Notes: generated by a model not told the origin, from the letters alone. Positions 33,440 through 43,001 are shown, numbered from the stretch's first letter. The stretch: 64,000 nucleotides of DNA from Sphingomonas bisphenolicum (GCF_024349785.1 NZ_AP018819.1:16313-80312); one strand, 5' to 3'. Numbers and translations are program-made.

Positions 33440-33468
33440 CATCAGTGATCGTTCAACGATGCCAGCCG

Positions 33469-35979
33469 TCAGAACTTGGCGCCAACCTCCACGGCCAGAG
33501 TGCGGGGCTTCTCGACAAAGCCGAAGAAGTATCCCGGCCCTGCCAGCGGCACCGACGTCGCGTGCGAGTAGGTCAGCGTATTGGTCAGGTTGCGGCCGAC
33601 CAGCGCGATGCTCCAGCGCGAGGTCTGCAGGGCTACGCGGGCGTCCAGTTTCCAGTAAGCCTGCTGCATGTTCTCCGGCTCGCCGGTGTTCTCCATGAAG
33701 TACTTGCTGGAATGCTGCGCAGCACCGCTCAGAGCCAGTTCCCACGGACCGGTGAGCGGAACGGTGTAGTCCGCCGTCAGCGTGAACGCCGCCTTGGGCG
33801 CGAAGGCCGTGCGTCGGCCCTTGAGGTTGCAGGCCGGAGACCCGGTGGGCGTCACCCCGCTGACCTCGCCAGCCGTCGCATCGCTCGGGCACTGCGCCCC
33901 CGGGAAGTCGAGGAACTTGGAATCGAGGAGCGAGAGACTGCCGCCCAGCGTCAGCCTGTCGATGGGCCGCCAGCGCGCATCCACTTCGATACCGCGCGAA
34001 CGCGACTTGCCCGCGTTGACGATGTTGAGACCAGCGATGCCATCGAACTGCGATACCTGCAGGTTCTTGAAGTCGTTCTGGAACAGCGCGATGTTGACCT
34101 GAAGATTGGCGGCCGGGAACGTCAGCTTTGTGCCCACTTCATAGGCGTTCACGCTCTCGTTCTTGAACACGAAGGCATCGGGAATGCCATCGCCGTTGGA
34201 GTCCACGCGGGTCGGCGGGCCTGCGGTAAGCTGCGCCGGCAGGTTGCGCATCTCCATGTCGAAACCACCGGCCTTGAAGCCCTGCTTGAACGAGGCATAG
34301 GCCATCACGTCGCGGTTGGGTCGCCAGCGCAGCGTCACGGCGGGCGAGAGGTTGTTCTCCTTCAGCTTGGCGCGATAGTGCAGGTCTTCCGCGATCAGCG
34401 GCACGATGGCCGGCGTATCGTCGGACGTGATCCCGCAGGTGGGATGGTTCAGCGGACCTACGCAGACGCGGTGATCGATGTCCTTGCGCTCATTGGTGTA
34501 GCGAAGGCCCGCGCTGAGTTCGAGCGTGGGGGTAAAGGCGAAGGTCGCCTCGCCGAACAGCGCGATCGAACGCCCGTTCTGGTCGGACCGCTTGTACCAT
34601 GTGCCCGAAGGCGGAACGACCGTTCCTGGAGCGGGCGCGGGGAAGCCCGGATAGGGGAAGATGTAAGCAGAATCGTCCTCGATGAATTCAAGGTTCGAAC
34701 GCTCGAAGTAGGCGCCTGCCACCCACGACAGCTTGTTCTCGCGCGGAGAGGCCAGCCGCAGTTCCTGCATGAAGGTGTTGAACCGCTCATACCGGCGCAG
34801 CGTCGTGAACGGCACGTCGGTGTTGTCGATTTCGGAGTAGTTGCGCTGGTTGTGGCGGATATAGCTGGTCACCGAGGTCAGCGTCAGATCGCCGGCATGC
34901 CAGTTCGCCGTATTGGTCAGCGCCAGGCCCCGGAAGCGGTCGCCGTTGTCGACCGGATCGATCTGCTCCCCTGTGATCGCGCTGACTACAGCCGCGCTCG
35001 CCGGATCGAGGTTGATGCTGGAATTCCGGAAGTTGGCCTTGCAGTCCTCGTGGCTGGCGCCCACCGCAAGCGCGGTGTTGAGCGACGGCGGATCGCCCGC
35101 TGCCGGTGCACGCGGCTCGCAGCGGAAGACCTCCGCCGAAGATCCCTTCGTATCGGACTTCACGTAAGTGACGCTCAGCGTGCTGTCGAAATTGCTCGAC
35201 GGCTCCCAGGTCAGCGTGCCGCGCGTCAGGAACTGGTCGTTGATGGGGCCGTCAGGGCCACCCGGCGCATTGTTCTTGATGTAGCCCTTGGACTCGTCGC
35301 TGTAGCGCATCGCGAGGCGTGCCTTGAGCGTATGATCGGCATTGAGCGGCCCGGAAATCGCCCCCTCGATGCTGGCCTGATCGCTTGCCTCGAATTCATA
35401 GGCCGCGCGGACATAGGCTTCGAATTCATCCGTCGGCTTCTTGGACGTGATGTTGATCGCGCCGGCCACGGTGTTCTTGCCGAAGAGCACGCCCTGCGGT
35501 CCCTTCAGCACTTCCACCCGCTCGATATCCAGCTGACCGGCACGCGCCCAGGCCGCGCGCGAATAGTAGGCGCCATCGACGAACAGACCCACGGTCTGCT
35601 CGAAGCCGGGATTGAAGGAGCCCGAACCCACACCGCGCAGATAAGCCGATGTGCCGAGATCCTGAATCACGATCTTGGCGGCAGGAACCAGCTGAACCGC
35701 CTCGGACGTCTTGGTGATGCCAAGGTTCGCCAGTCCCTCGCCCGTTACCGCGCTGACCGAAACCGGGACTTCCGAAAGCCGTTCCGCTCGCTTGCGTGCG
35801 GTCACGACGATCTCATCTATGCCGCGCGGCGATTCCGCCGCCGTTTCGCCCTGCCCTTGAGGCTGCCCCTGCGGCTGCTCCTGAGCCTGCGCCTGTGCCG
35901 CCATCAGCAGCGTCATGGCCGTTGCCGCCATGCTTGTGCTGATCCGAAGTGCGCCGTTTAGAAAACGTGTCGTCTTCAT
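33469..35979 (-). CDS. TonB-dependent outer-membrane receptor
   Basis: An 836-residue sphingomonad-type TonB receptor. Signal peptide (MKTTRFLNGALRIST... ending AAQAQAQ, ~33 residues), then a Gln/Gly-rich linker, a TonB-box-like DEIVVTARKR, a plug domain (~50-165, VEVLKGPQGVLFGKNTVAGA) and a 22-strand barrel ending in EVGAKF with a terminal Phe. Such receptors import aromatic or siderophore-type ligands; substrate unknown. The start is taken at ATG 35979, with GGGGAGG 6 nt upstream; open codons further up lack a Shine-Dalgarno. Followed by a strong terminator. Confidence 0.93.
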   Translation of the reverse strand: MKTTRFLNGALRISTSMAATAMTLLMAAQAQAQEQPQGQPQGQGETAAESPRGIDEIVVTARKRAERLSEVPVSVSAVTGEGLANLGITKTSEAVQLVPAAKIVIQDLGTSAYLRGVGSGSFNPGFEQTVGLFVDGAYYSRAAWARAGQLDIERVEVLKGPQGVLFGKNTVAGAINITSKKPTDEFEAYVRAAYEFEASDQASIEGAISGPLNADHTLKARLAMRYSDESKGYIKNNAPGGPDGPINDQFLTRGTLTWEPSSNFDSTLSVTYVKSDTKGSSAEVFRCEPRAPAAGDPPSLNTALAVGASHEDCKANFRNSSINLDPASAAVVSAITGEQIDPVDNGDRFRGLALTNTANWHAGDLTLTSVTSYIRHNQRNYSEIDNTDVPFTTLRRYERFNTFMQELRLASPRENKLSWVAGAYFERSNLEFIEDDSAYIFPYPGFPAPAPGTVVPPSGTWYKRSDQNGRSIALFGEATFAFTPTLELSAGLRYTNERKDIDHRVCVGPLNHPTCGITSDDTPAIVPLIAEDLHYRAKLKENNLSPAVTLRWRPNRDVMAYASFKQGFKAGGFDMEMRNLPAQLTAGPPTRVDSNGDGIPDAFVFKNESVNAYEVGTKLTFPAANLQVNIALFQNDFKNLQVSQFDGIAGLNIVNAGKSRSRGIEVDARWRPIDRLTLGGSLSLLDSKFLDFPGAQCPSDATAGEVSGVTPTGSPACNLKGRRTAFAPKAAFTLTADYTVPLTGPWELALSGAAQHSSKYFMENTGEPENMQQAYWKLDARVALQTSRWSIALVGRNLTNTLTYSHATSVPLAGPGYFFGFVEKPRTLAVEVGAKF

Positions 35980-36042
35980 CGTCATCCTCCCCTCTTCCTT
36001 GGCTTCGTCCGAACTCGTCTCCCGGATCGAAGCCGCCATGTG

Positions 36043-36095
36043 TCAGTGCATGATCGCTCCGCCATCGACGAACAGCGTCTGCCCGGTGATAAATC
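36043..36095 (-). pseudogene. C-terminal scrap of a short-chain dehydrogenase
   Basis: Seventeen codons reading FITGQTLFVDGGAIMH-stop, the hallmark C-terminal strand of SDR enzymes (ITGQTLxVDGG). The rest was removed at the IS6-family element that begins at 36096. It lies 63 bp upstream of the TonB receptor on the same strand, so an SDR was once in that operon. Confidence 0.85.
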
Positions 36096-36977
36096 GGCTC
36101 TGTTGCAAACTCTGACACGGTTTCCAAGATTGGGCTCATGTACTGTCAAGGTCAGTTGCGATGAACGATTTCAAAGGACGGCATTTTACCGGCGAGGTCA
36201 TCCTATGGGCGGTGCGCTGGTATTGTCGATACGGCATCAGCTACCGTGATCTCGAGGAAATGCTGTCCGAGCGTGGGATCGATGTCGATCATACGACGAT
36301 CTATCGCTGGGTGCAGCGCTACGCGCCGGAGATGGAGAAGCGTCTCCGCTGGTTCTGGCGGCGCGGCTTTGATCCGAGCTGGCGTCTGGATGAGACCTAC
36401 GTAAAGGTGCGGGGCAAATGGACCTACCTGTACCGGGCGGTCGACAAACGGGGCGACACGATTGATTTCTATCTGTCATCGACACGCAGCGCCAAAGCGG
36501 CGAAGCGCTTTCTGGGCAAAGCTCTTCGTGGCCTGAAGGACTGGGAAAAGCCGGCCAAACTCAATACCGACAAGGCACCCAGCTACGGCGCAGCAATCGC
36601 TGAGCTGAAACGCGAAGGCAAACTGGCGGCGGAAACCGAGCACCGGCAGGTGAAATATCTGAACAACGTGCTCGAGGCCGACCACGGCAAGCTGAAGATG
36701 CTGATCAAGCCGGTACGTGGCTTCAAGTCGATGCCAACGGCCTACGCCACGATCAAGGGCTTCGAGGTCATGCGCGCCCTACGCAAAGGACAGGCCCAGG
36801 CATGGTGCCTGCAGCCAGGTATCATGGGGGAGGTGCGCCTGGTTGAAAGAGCATTCGGAATTGGACCCTCGGCCCTGACCGAAACCATGATTATGCTCAA
36901 TAAGCATTTCGCCAATGCTGCCTAATCCCCCAACTGGGTGACGCCGCGCGGCCGTGCCCCATGTTTGCAACAGAGCC
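36096..36977 (+). mobile_element. IS6-family element related to IS6100 (882 bp)
   Basis: Ends GGCTCTGTTGCAAA (36096) and TTTGCAACAGAGCC (36977) are the same as IS6100, but the interior differs in many positions. It cut an SDR gene on the left and an IS21 istA gene on the right. Flanks GATAAATC and ATTGATCA do not match, so DNA was deleted at insertion or later. Confidence 0.93.
36161..36925 (+). CDS. tnpA: IS6-family transposase, IS6100 relative
   Basis: A 254-residue DDE transposase roughly 90% identical by eye to the IS6100 enzyme; differences include NDFKGRHFTGEV for TDFKWRHFQGDV and the C-terminal MIMLNKHFANAA. All catalytic-region motifs (DETYVKV, NTDKAPSY, EADHGKL) are kept. Apparently intact. 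Confidence 0.95.
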   Translation: MNDFKGRHFTGEVILWAVRWYCRYGISYRDLEEMLSERGIDVDHTTIYRWVQRYAPEMEKRLRWFWRRGFDPSWRLDETYVKVRGKWTYLYRAVDKRGDTIDFYLSSTRSAKAAKRFLGKALRGLKDWEKPAKLNTDKAPSYGAAIAELKREGKLAAETEHRQVKYLNNVLEADHGKLKMLIKPVRGFKSMPTAYATIKGFEVMRALRKGQAQAWCLQPGIMGEVRLVERAFGIGPSALTETMIMLNKHFANAA

Positions 36978-38255
36978 ATTGATCAGGAACTGCGCAAGCG
37001 CGGGGTCACGCGCATGTTGCTGTGGCAGGAATACCGGGCACAGCACCCCCACGGATTTGGCTACACATGGTTTTGCACCCACTTTGACGCGTGGAAAGGC
37101 CGTGTACGGCCGAGCATGCGGCAAACGCATGTGGGCGGCGAAAAGGTGTTTGTCGACTTCTCCGGCGACACGATCGAGATCGTTGACCCGGCAACCGGTG
37201 AGGTGAAAGCGGCCAAGCTGTTCGTCGCAGCGATGGGGGCCTCAAGCTATACCTACGCCTTGGCTGTTGCCAGCGAAGGGCTGGAGGATTGGATTGCGGC
37301 CCATGTGGGGATGTTTGCCTATCTGGGCGGTGTGCCGAAGGTGGTCGTACCCGACAACCTGAAATCGGCTGTGATTAAGCCGGACCGCTATGATCCCGGC
37401 TTGAACCGGACCTATGCTGAAATGGCCGGGTACTACGGCACAGCAATCCTGCCGGCGCGCGTGCGAAAGCCAAAAGACAAGGCCAAAGTCGAGGTAGCCG
37501 TGCAAGTCGCCCAGCGCTGGATCCTGGCAAGGTTGCGCAATCGCAGGTTCTTCTCACTAGCCGAGCTGAACACTGCCATCCGGCCATTGCTCGACGAATT
37601 GAACATGCGCGTCATGCGTGACTATGGCGCCAGTCGCGCTGATTTGTTCGCCACATTGGATCGTCCGAACTTGCAGCCGCTGCCCGCCGATCCCTATGTC
37701 TTTGCGCGCTGGAAACGGGCCCGTGTCGCCCCCGATTATCACATCGAGGTAGATCGCTGCTGGTATTCTGTGCCGTTCAACTTGATCCGGCAGGACGTGG
37801 ACGCGCGGGTTACTCATGCCACGGTAGAAATCTTCCATCGTGGCAAACGCGTCGCTAGCCATCTGCGCGATCCCGGACGGCGTAGTCATGTCACGGCGGC
37901 CGAGCATATGCCGTCGGCGCACCGCCGCTATGCCGAATGGTCCGCGACGCGCATTCTGAACAGCGCCGCAAAGCTGGGGCCCTCCGTGGCTGCGTTTTGC
38001 GATATCGTAATGCAGGACAGGCCGCACCCCGAACAAGGCTTCCGAACCTGCCTGGGCGTGCTGTCGTTGGCCAAAAGCTTCGAGCCCCGGCGGATCGATG
38101 CCGCATGCCGCCGGGCCGTCGCCATCAAGGCCCGATCGGTCGCATCCATCCGCTCGATCCTGAAGACCGGTCTTGATCAGGCTTTCCTGGAACCAGACCC
38201 CGAAGAGCTGCCGCTGCAACACCGCAACATCCGCGGCCAGAACTATTACCACTGA
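36978..38255 (+). pseudogene. istA: istA, 5'-truncated IS21 transposase
   Basis: 425 codons remain of a ~510-codon IstA. The N-terminal HTH is missing, cut at the IS6-family element. The rve/DDE domain is present (VFVDFSGDTIEIVDP, YALAVASEGLEDW, VPKVVVPDNLKSAV, KDKAKVEVAVQVAQRW), as is the Mu-type C-terminal domain (WYSVPFNLI). Non-functional without its DNA-binding part. Confidence 0.9.
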
Positions 38256-38270
38256 CAGAGGAGATTACTG

Positions 38271-39035
38271 TTGCTGTCCCATCCCACTTGCGACCGTCTG
38301 GAGGCTATCGGGCTTTCCGGTATGGCAAAGGCACTTCATGAACAGCGGCGCGTTGGCGCGACGTTTGAAAGCCTCAGCTTTGAAGAAAGGCTGGGATTGC
38401 TCGTCGATCGCGAAGCTGCAGAGCGTGACGCCAAGAAGCTGGCTACGCGGTTACGTTTTGCCGCCCTGCGCCACGCGGCCTGTGTTGAAGATATCGACAT
38501 GCGCAGCCCTCGCGGCATTGATGTCGCGGTGATGGCGCATCTGATCGATGGCAGCTGGATCAACCGGCACGAAAATTTGCTGATCACAGGGCCAACAGGG
38601 TTGGGCAAAAGCTGGATCGCCTGCGCACTGGGCAACAAAGCTTGCCGTGATGGTCGCCGGGTTGTCTATCATCGCGTGCCCCGCCTGTTCCAGATGTTGG
38701 CCATAGCCAAAGGCGACGGACGACATGCCCGCGTTCTCAAAGCCATCGAACGTACGGAACTGCTCATCCTTGATGATTGGGGGCTCTCAGTCCTGACGGC
38801 AACAGAGCGACGCGATCTGCTGGAAATCCTCGACGATCGACAAGGTCGGGGCTCCACCATCGTCACCAGTCAGCTTCCGGTGGATCAATGGTTCGAGGTT
38901 ATCGGCGATCCCACCCTGGCAGATGCGATCCTCGACCGCCTGGTCCACAACGCTCACCGCCTAACCCTGAGCGGCGACAGCATGCGAAAAAAGATGAGCA
39001 CCATGAAATTGCTTGACCAAAGCCTTCAGCCCTGA
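38271..39035 (+). CDS. istB: IstB, IS21 helper ATPase
   Basis: A 254-residue AAA+ ATPase that activates IstA. Walker A GPTGLGKSW at ~104-112, Walker B LLILDDWGL, and the sensor region STIVTSQLPVDQW. TTG start 38271 preceded by GAGGAG, 15 bp after the istA stop. Intact, but its partner is truncated. Confidence 0.93.
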   Translation: MLSHPTCDRLEAIGLSGMAKALHEQRRVGATFESLSFEERLGLLVDREAAERDAKKLATRLRFAALRHAACVEDIDMRSPRGIDVAVMAHLIDGSWINRHENLLITGPTGLGKSWIACALGNKACRDGRRVVYHRVPRLFQMLAIAKGDGRHARVLKAIERTELLILDDWGLSVLTATERRDLLEILDDRQGRGSTIVTSQLPVDQWFEVIGDPTLADAILDRLVHNAHRLTLSGDSMRKKMSTMKLLDQSLQP

Positions 39036-39122
39036 CTCAATAACACCCGTTGGCCAGCCTGCCCGAGGGCGCGAAATGGCTGCCCGCGATGCCGTGAAAC
39101 GCGTGCCCGAGATCGCGCGAAA

Positions 39123-39422
39123 TCACTGCCCAACTTCCGCGAAATGCGCACTCACGCCGATCGGATCATCGAGCAGCGGCAGGATGCTGGCCCGATAGGC
39201 CTTGTAGTGGTCGGTCTCGCGGTGAAAGGCGACCGCGTCGTCATCTCGATAACGTTCGATCAGATGAAAAAGCGTTCGCCCTTCGTGATCGGCCTTGAAG
39301 AGATCATAGCGCAAATTGCCGGGTTCGGCCCGCGTGTTCGGCACCATAATGCGCAGGATAGCCTCGACTTCGGCTTCGTGGCCGGCCTTTGGAAGAAAAC
39401 GTACGAACACGATCTTATTCAT
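39123..39422 (-). CDS. ABM-family (YgiN-like) monooxygenase, C terminus altered by IS21
   Basis: A 99-residue antibiotic-biosynthesis-monooxygenase-fold protein: KIVFVRFLPKAGHEAEVEAI, then NLRYDLFKADHEGRTLFHLI, then HYKAYRASILPLLDD. Such cofactor-free dimeric proteins oxidise quinols or related phenols. About the last ten codons (VSAHFAEVGQ) come from the IS21 right end, replacing the native tail; the fold may survive. Twelve bp downstream of the GMC oxidoreductase remnant on the same strand. Confidence 0.75.
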   Translation of the reverse strand: MNKIVFVRFLPKAGHEAEVEAILRIMVPNTRAEPGNLRYDLFKADHEGRTLFHLIERYRDDDAVAFHRETDHYKAYRASILPLLDDPIGVSAHFAEVGQ

Positions 39423-39434
39423 CTCAATTATCCT

Positions 39435-40035
39435 TCATGGTGTTGATTGGCGATCTTGTGCGTGCCGGACGAGATCCGACGCCTTCTCCGCAATCATCAT
39501 CACGGCCGCGGCCGTATTGCCGCGCACGACATTGGGCATCACCGAAGCGTCGATGACGCGGAGGCCGTGAAGGCCGTGTACGGATAGCTGTGGATCGACG
39601 ACCGCACCCTTACCCCTGCCCATCGCACACGTGCCGACTGGATGATGGACGGTCACGGCCGTCTGGCGGATCGCGGCTCGCAGTTCGTCAGGCGTTATGG
39701 CGTCGGGGCCCGGCACTATCTCCCATGCCTCCATCCGCGTGAACGCCTTGCTCGCAAAAAGACGGCGGCTGAGCGCGATGCCCGCTAGCAGAGGTTCGAA
39801 ATCGCGTTCGTCAGCAAAGAACTTCGGATCGATCAGCGGCGCGCTACGCGGGTCGGCACTTGCCAGGCGCACTGAGCCCCGGCTCTTCGGGTGAAGGAGT
39901 ACGTTCAGAATGCCATAGCCGTGTCCCAGCGGAATGGGAAAGCCCGACGCGTTGCGATGTGCGGGCATGAACACCAGTTGGAGGTCGGGCACCTTTTCGT
40001 CATGTCGAGTGCGGACCATGCCGGTCGCTTCGAAC
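39435..40035 (-). pseudogene. GMC oxidoreductase, 3' half, cut by IS6100
   Basis: About 199 codons of the C-terminal domain of a glucose-methanol-choline FAD oxidoreductase (choline dehydrogenase/alcohol oxidase type). The substrate/catalytic segment HHPVGTCAMGRGKGAVVDPQ includes the conserved His, followed by GLRVIDASVMPNVVRGNTAA and AVMMIAEKASDLV. The FAD-binding N-terminal half is missing: the frame enters directly from IS6100 at 40036. Confidence 0.9.
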
Positions 40036-40915
40036 GGCTCTGTTGCAAAAATCGTGAAGCTTGAGCATGCTTGGCGGAGATTGGACGGACGGAACGATGA
40101 CGGATTTCAAGTGGCGCCATTTCCAGGGTGATGTGATCCTGTGGGCGGTGCGCTGGTATTGTCGCTATCCGATCAGCTATCGCGACCTTGAGGAAATGCT
40201 GGCGGAACGCGGCATTTCGGTCGACCATACGACGATCTATCGCTGGGTCCAGTGCTACGCCCCGGAGATGGAGAAGCGGCTGCGCTGGTTCTGGCGGCGT
40301 GGCTTTGATCCGAGCTGGCGCCTGGATGAAACCTACGTCAAGGTGCGGGGCAAGTGGACCTACCTGTACCGGGCAGTCGACAAGCGGGGCGACACGATCG
40401 ATTTCTACCTGTCGCCGACCCGCAGCGCCAAGGCAGCGAAGCGGTTCCTGGGCAAGGCCCTGCGAGGCCTGAAGCACTGGGAAAAGCCTGCCACGCTCAA
40501 TACCGACAAAGCGCCGAGCTATGGTGCAGCGATCACCGAATTGAAGCGCGAAGGAAAGCTGGACCGGGAGACGGCCCACCGGCAGGTGAAGTATCTCAAT
40601 AACGTGATCGAGGCCGATCACGGAAAGCTCAAGATACTGATCAAGCCGGTGCGCGGTTTCAAATCGATCCCCACGGCCTATGCCACGATCAAGGGATTCG
40701 AAGTCATGCGAGCCCTGCGCAAAGGACAGGCTCGCCCCTGGTGCCTGCAGCCCGGCATCAGGGGCGAGGTGCGCCTTGTGGAGAGAGCTTTTGGCATTGG
40801 GCCCTCGGCGCTGACGGAGGCCATGGGCATGCTCAACCACCATTTCGCAGCAGCCGCCTGATCGGCGCAGAGCGACAGCCTACCTCTGACTGCCGCCAAT
40901 CTTTGCAACAGAGCC
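40036..40915 (+). mobile_element. IS6100, complete (880 bp)
   Basis: Same 880 bp as the other copies, here in the rightward orientation (direct to the fragment at 1-174, inverted to those at 2178 and 32326). It truncates genes on both sides: the GMC oxidoreductase (left) and the DUF1612-like gene (right). Flanks CTTCGAAC and ATTTCCAC do not match. Confidence 0.98.
40097..40861 (+). CDS. tnpA: IS6100 transposase
   Basis: 254-residue IS6-family transposase, same sequence as the other IS6100 copies. Confidence 0.97.
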   Translation: MTDFKWRHFQGDVILWAVRWYCRYPISYRDLEEMLAERGISVDHTTIYRWVQCYAPEMEKRLRWFWRRGFDPSWRLDETYVKVRGKWTYLYRAVDKRGDTIDFYLSPTRSAKAAKRFLGKALRGLKHWEKPATLNTDKAPSYGAAITELKREGKLDRETAHRQVKYLNNVIEADHGKLKILIKPVRGFKSIPTAYATIKGFEVMRALRKGQARPWCLQPGIRGEVRLVERAFGIGPSALTEAMGMLNHHFAAAA

Positions 40916-41736
40916 ATTTCCACGAGCAGACCGGCCGTCGCGGCGCGCTCGAACAGCTTGCTCGCTCCGGCGATACTCATGCAAAGTAACTCTGCAGCCG
41001 ATTGCGGGGAGAGCAAAGGGCGATATTGGATCAGCGCCAGCAGCGCAGGGAGGGCGCCAGGGCGGTATTCGGCGGCGATCGCGCGCTGAGCGTCGCGATA
41101 GTGCCGCTCGAGGCTGTGCAGCCGCTGCAGCGCGATCGTCGCCGCGCTTTCGAGGGCGCGCAGCACGGCCAGCCAATCATCGTCATTGGGCCGGGGCTTC
41201 AGCCGGAACGCCTTGGCGCCGCCGGCAAGGCAGGGGAGGGGGCTAGCCACAAGGCCGCGGTCGCGCAACGCGAATGGCAAGGACAGCCAGGCCATGATGC
41301 TGTGGTCGATCCGCGCGAGCTGGCGGACGGTATCGAGCGCGCGGACAAGGGGGGCGTGCTCGGTCGCCGTTGCTGGATCTCCGATCGCGGTCGGCAGGCG
41401 GTCGCGCCAGCGAAGCCGATCGTCATCCTGCAACGCTGCTCGCCATTCCGCGAAGCGGTCGAACAGGTCGAGATGGCTGGGGAGGGGAGGACGACCAGGG
41501 ATTTTGAGGTCGCAGCCCCACGAAAATACGTCAATTTCCTCAACCTCGGCCGACTGCAATTGCAAGGCCCGCGCATAGCCGCTCCACGCGGCGCGCGTGG
41601 ACCATGCTTTGGCCACCGGACTGACGATAATCCGGGCATCGAGACGGGCAATCGCGGCTGTCGCGGCCGCTATCGCCGTGACCATTTTTGGGGTATAGTC
41701 GGGACCGTATCGGATGGGCGAGGGCCGGTTTTCCAT
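40916..41736 (-). pseudogene. DUF1612/HTH-type plasmid protein, 3' end cut by IS6100
   Basis: About 273 codons remain, starting MENRPSPIRYGPDYTPKMVT. The build (an ARLDARIIVSPVAKAW lead, a central helical region, and a C-terminal winged-helix start LLSPQSAAELLCMSIAGASK LFERAATAGLLVE) resembles RHE_PE00001/DUF1612-type proteins of alphaproteobacterial plasmids, from memory. The recognition helix and C terminus were lost at IS6100. Divergent from the recombinase gene. Confidence 0.65.
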
Positions 41737-41787
41737 AGCCAATAGTGAACTGAAACGACCTCTCGGTAAAGCATGCCCGGACGCATA

Positions 41788-41814
41788 GTGTTGATAATGG
41801 ATCGTTATCAACAC
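41788..41814. promoter_or_regulatory. operator-like palindrome between divergent genes
   Basis: GTGTTGATAA and TTATCAACAC arms (10 bp each, perfect) around TGGATCG. It sits between the DUF1612-like gene and the recombinase, the likely binding site of the HTH protein or of the recombinase's regulator. Confidence 0.6.
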
Positions 41815-41852
41815 CCTATACATTGGAAAGTGGGCGCGCTATCCCTCGGCGC

Positions 41853-43001
41853 ATGAGCGCGCTCCCGCCTGAAACTCTTCCTTCCGGGCCGCCAGCGGCC
41901 TTGCCGCCCCCCTCGGCCGATGTCGGGGAGGTTGTCGACGATGTGCGCGCGCTCGCCGGAACCGTGCGGGAGATCAAGGCTGAGCTGATCGAGGCGGCCG
42001 TGCGGGCCTGGTCGCACAACACGCGTCGCGCCTTCCGCTCGGATCTGAAAATTTGGGGAGCGTGGTGCCGTCGCCGGCGTCTCGATCCGCCGAAGGCGGA
42101 GGTCAGCGCCGTGGCGGCCTATATCCGCCAGATCGCCGGGATTGACGCCTCGGCCGAAAAGGTCCGCGCGATGGCGACGATCGAACGCTACATCGTCAAC
42201 ATTGGCTGGGCCTATCGTATGGCGGGCCTGCCCGATCCCACCGCCGGGGAGCTGGTCACGCTCGAAATGAAAGCGGCGCGCAAGACAGTGGGCGTGCGCC
42301 AGAAGCAGGCCCGCGCGATCCGCTTCAAGGGCGACATTGCCGATTTTGATTCACCGCCCTCCGGCGTGTGCCTCGCCCATCTTCTCAAGGCTGTCCGGCG
42401 CGATCTGCTGGGCTATCGCGACGCGGCGCTGCTGCGCGTGGCCTATGACAGCGCTGGGCGCCGCTCGGAGTTGGTGGCGATCGCCGTCGACCATATCCAC
42501 GGGCCGGATGCGGACGGGGCAGGGGCCTTGTTCATTCCGACAAGCAAGACAGATCGCGAAGGGGAGGGGGCCTGGGCCTATCTTGCGCCCCCGACGATGC
42601 AGGCGATCGCGCGCTGGCGCGCGGCCGCGCATATCGACAAGGGGCCGTTGTTCCGGCGCGTCGAGACGCATTTTGACGGGACGGTCGCGGCGATCGGGCG
42701 CAGGGCGCTGCATCCCAACAGCATCACGCTCATTTACAGGCGGTTGATCCGCGCGGCCCATGCGAAGAAGCTGCTCGGCGAGATGTCGAACGCCGAGCTT
42801 GAGCGCTGGGTGACGGCGGTGTCGTCGCATTCGATCCGGGTCGGGGTGGCACAGGACAACTTTGCTGCCGCTGAAAGTCTGCCGGCGATCATGCAGGCCT
42901 ATCGCTGGCGTGATCCCAAGACCGTCATGCGATATGGCGCGAAGCTTGCCGCAAAAGGTGGAGCAGGCGCCCGCATGGCGAAGCGCTTTGCGACTGCATA
43001 G
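41853..43001 (+). CDS. tyrosine site-specific recombinase
   Basis: A 382-residue phage-integrase-family recombinase. A SAM-like core-binding domain (~45-160) precedes the catalytic domain with Arg in DSAGRRSELV, Lys in TSKTDREGEG, H-x-x-R in SSHSIRVG, the second His/Trp position in YRWRDPKT and the nucleophile Tyr in VMRYG. Plasmid-borne enzymes of this kind resolve multimers or move cassettes. ATG 41853 is preferred over the TTG at 41823. Confidence 0.88.
   Translation: MSALPPETLPSGPPAALPPPSADVGEVVDDVRALAGTVREIKAELIEAAVRAWSHNTRRAFRSDLKIWGAWCRRRRLDPPKAEVSAVAAYIRQIAGIDASAEKVRAMATIERYIVNIGWAYRMAGLPDPTAGELVTLEMKAARKTVGVRQKQARAIRFKGDIADFDSPPSGVCLAHLLKAVRRDLLGYRDAALLRVAYDSAGRRSELVAIAVDHIHGPDADGAGALFIPTSKTDREGEGAWAYLAPPTMQAIARWRAAAHIDKGPLFRRVETHFDGTVAAIGRRALHPNSITLIYRRLIRAAHAKKLLGEMSNAELERWVTAVSSHSIRVGVAQDNFAAAESLPAIMQAYRWRDPKTVMRYGAKLAAKGGAGARMAKRFATA

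Larger units (their letters stand above)
36978..39150 (+). mobile_element. IS21-family element, left end deleted
   Basis: Contains a 5'-truncated istA, intact istB and the right end. The left terminus and first part of istA were lost at the IS6-family junction (36977). Near the right end GCGCGAAATGGCTGCCCG-like units repeat (39071, 39117, 39138), the multiple terminal repeats expected of IS21, and the element probably ends at GCGCA, about 39150. It is inserted in the 3' end of the ABM monooxygenase gene. Confidence 0.85.

Noticed and set aside
33445..35961. 838-codon open frame antisense to the TonB receptor
   Set aside because: Mirror frame of a clear 836-residue receptor with signal peptide and barrel motifs; no domain and a basic, low-complexity product typical of high-G+C shadows.
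37557..38252. 231-codon frame antisense to istA
   Set aside because: Shadow of the IS21 transposase frame, which has clear catalytic motifs.
40678..41823. 381-codon frame spanning the DUF1612-like gene and IS6100
   Set aside because: The last ~70 codons are IS6100 antisense; the native gene is truncated at 40916, so the fusion is an artefact of the junction.
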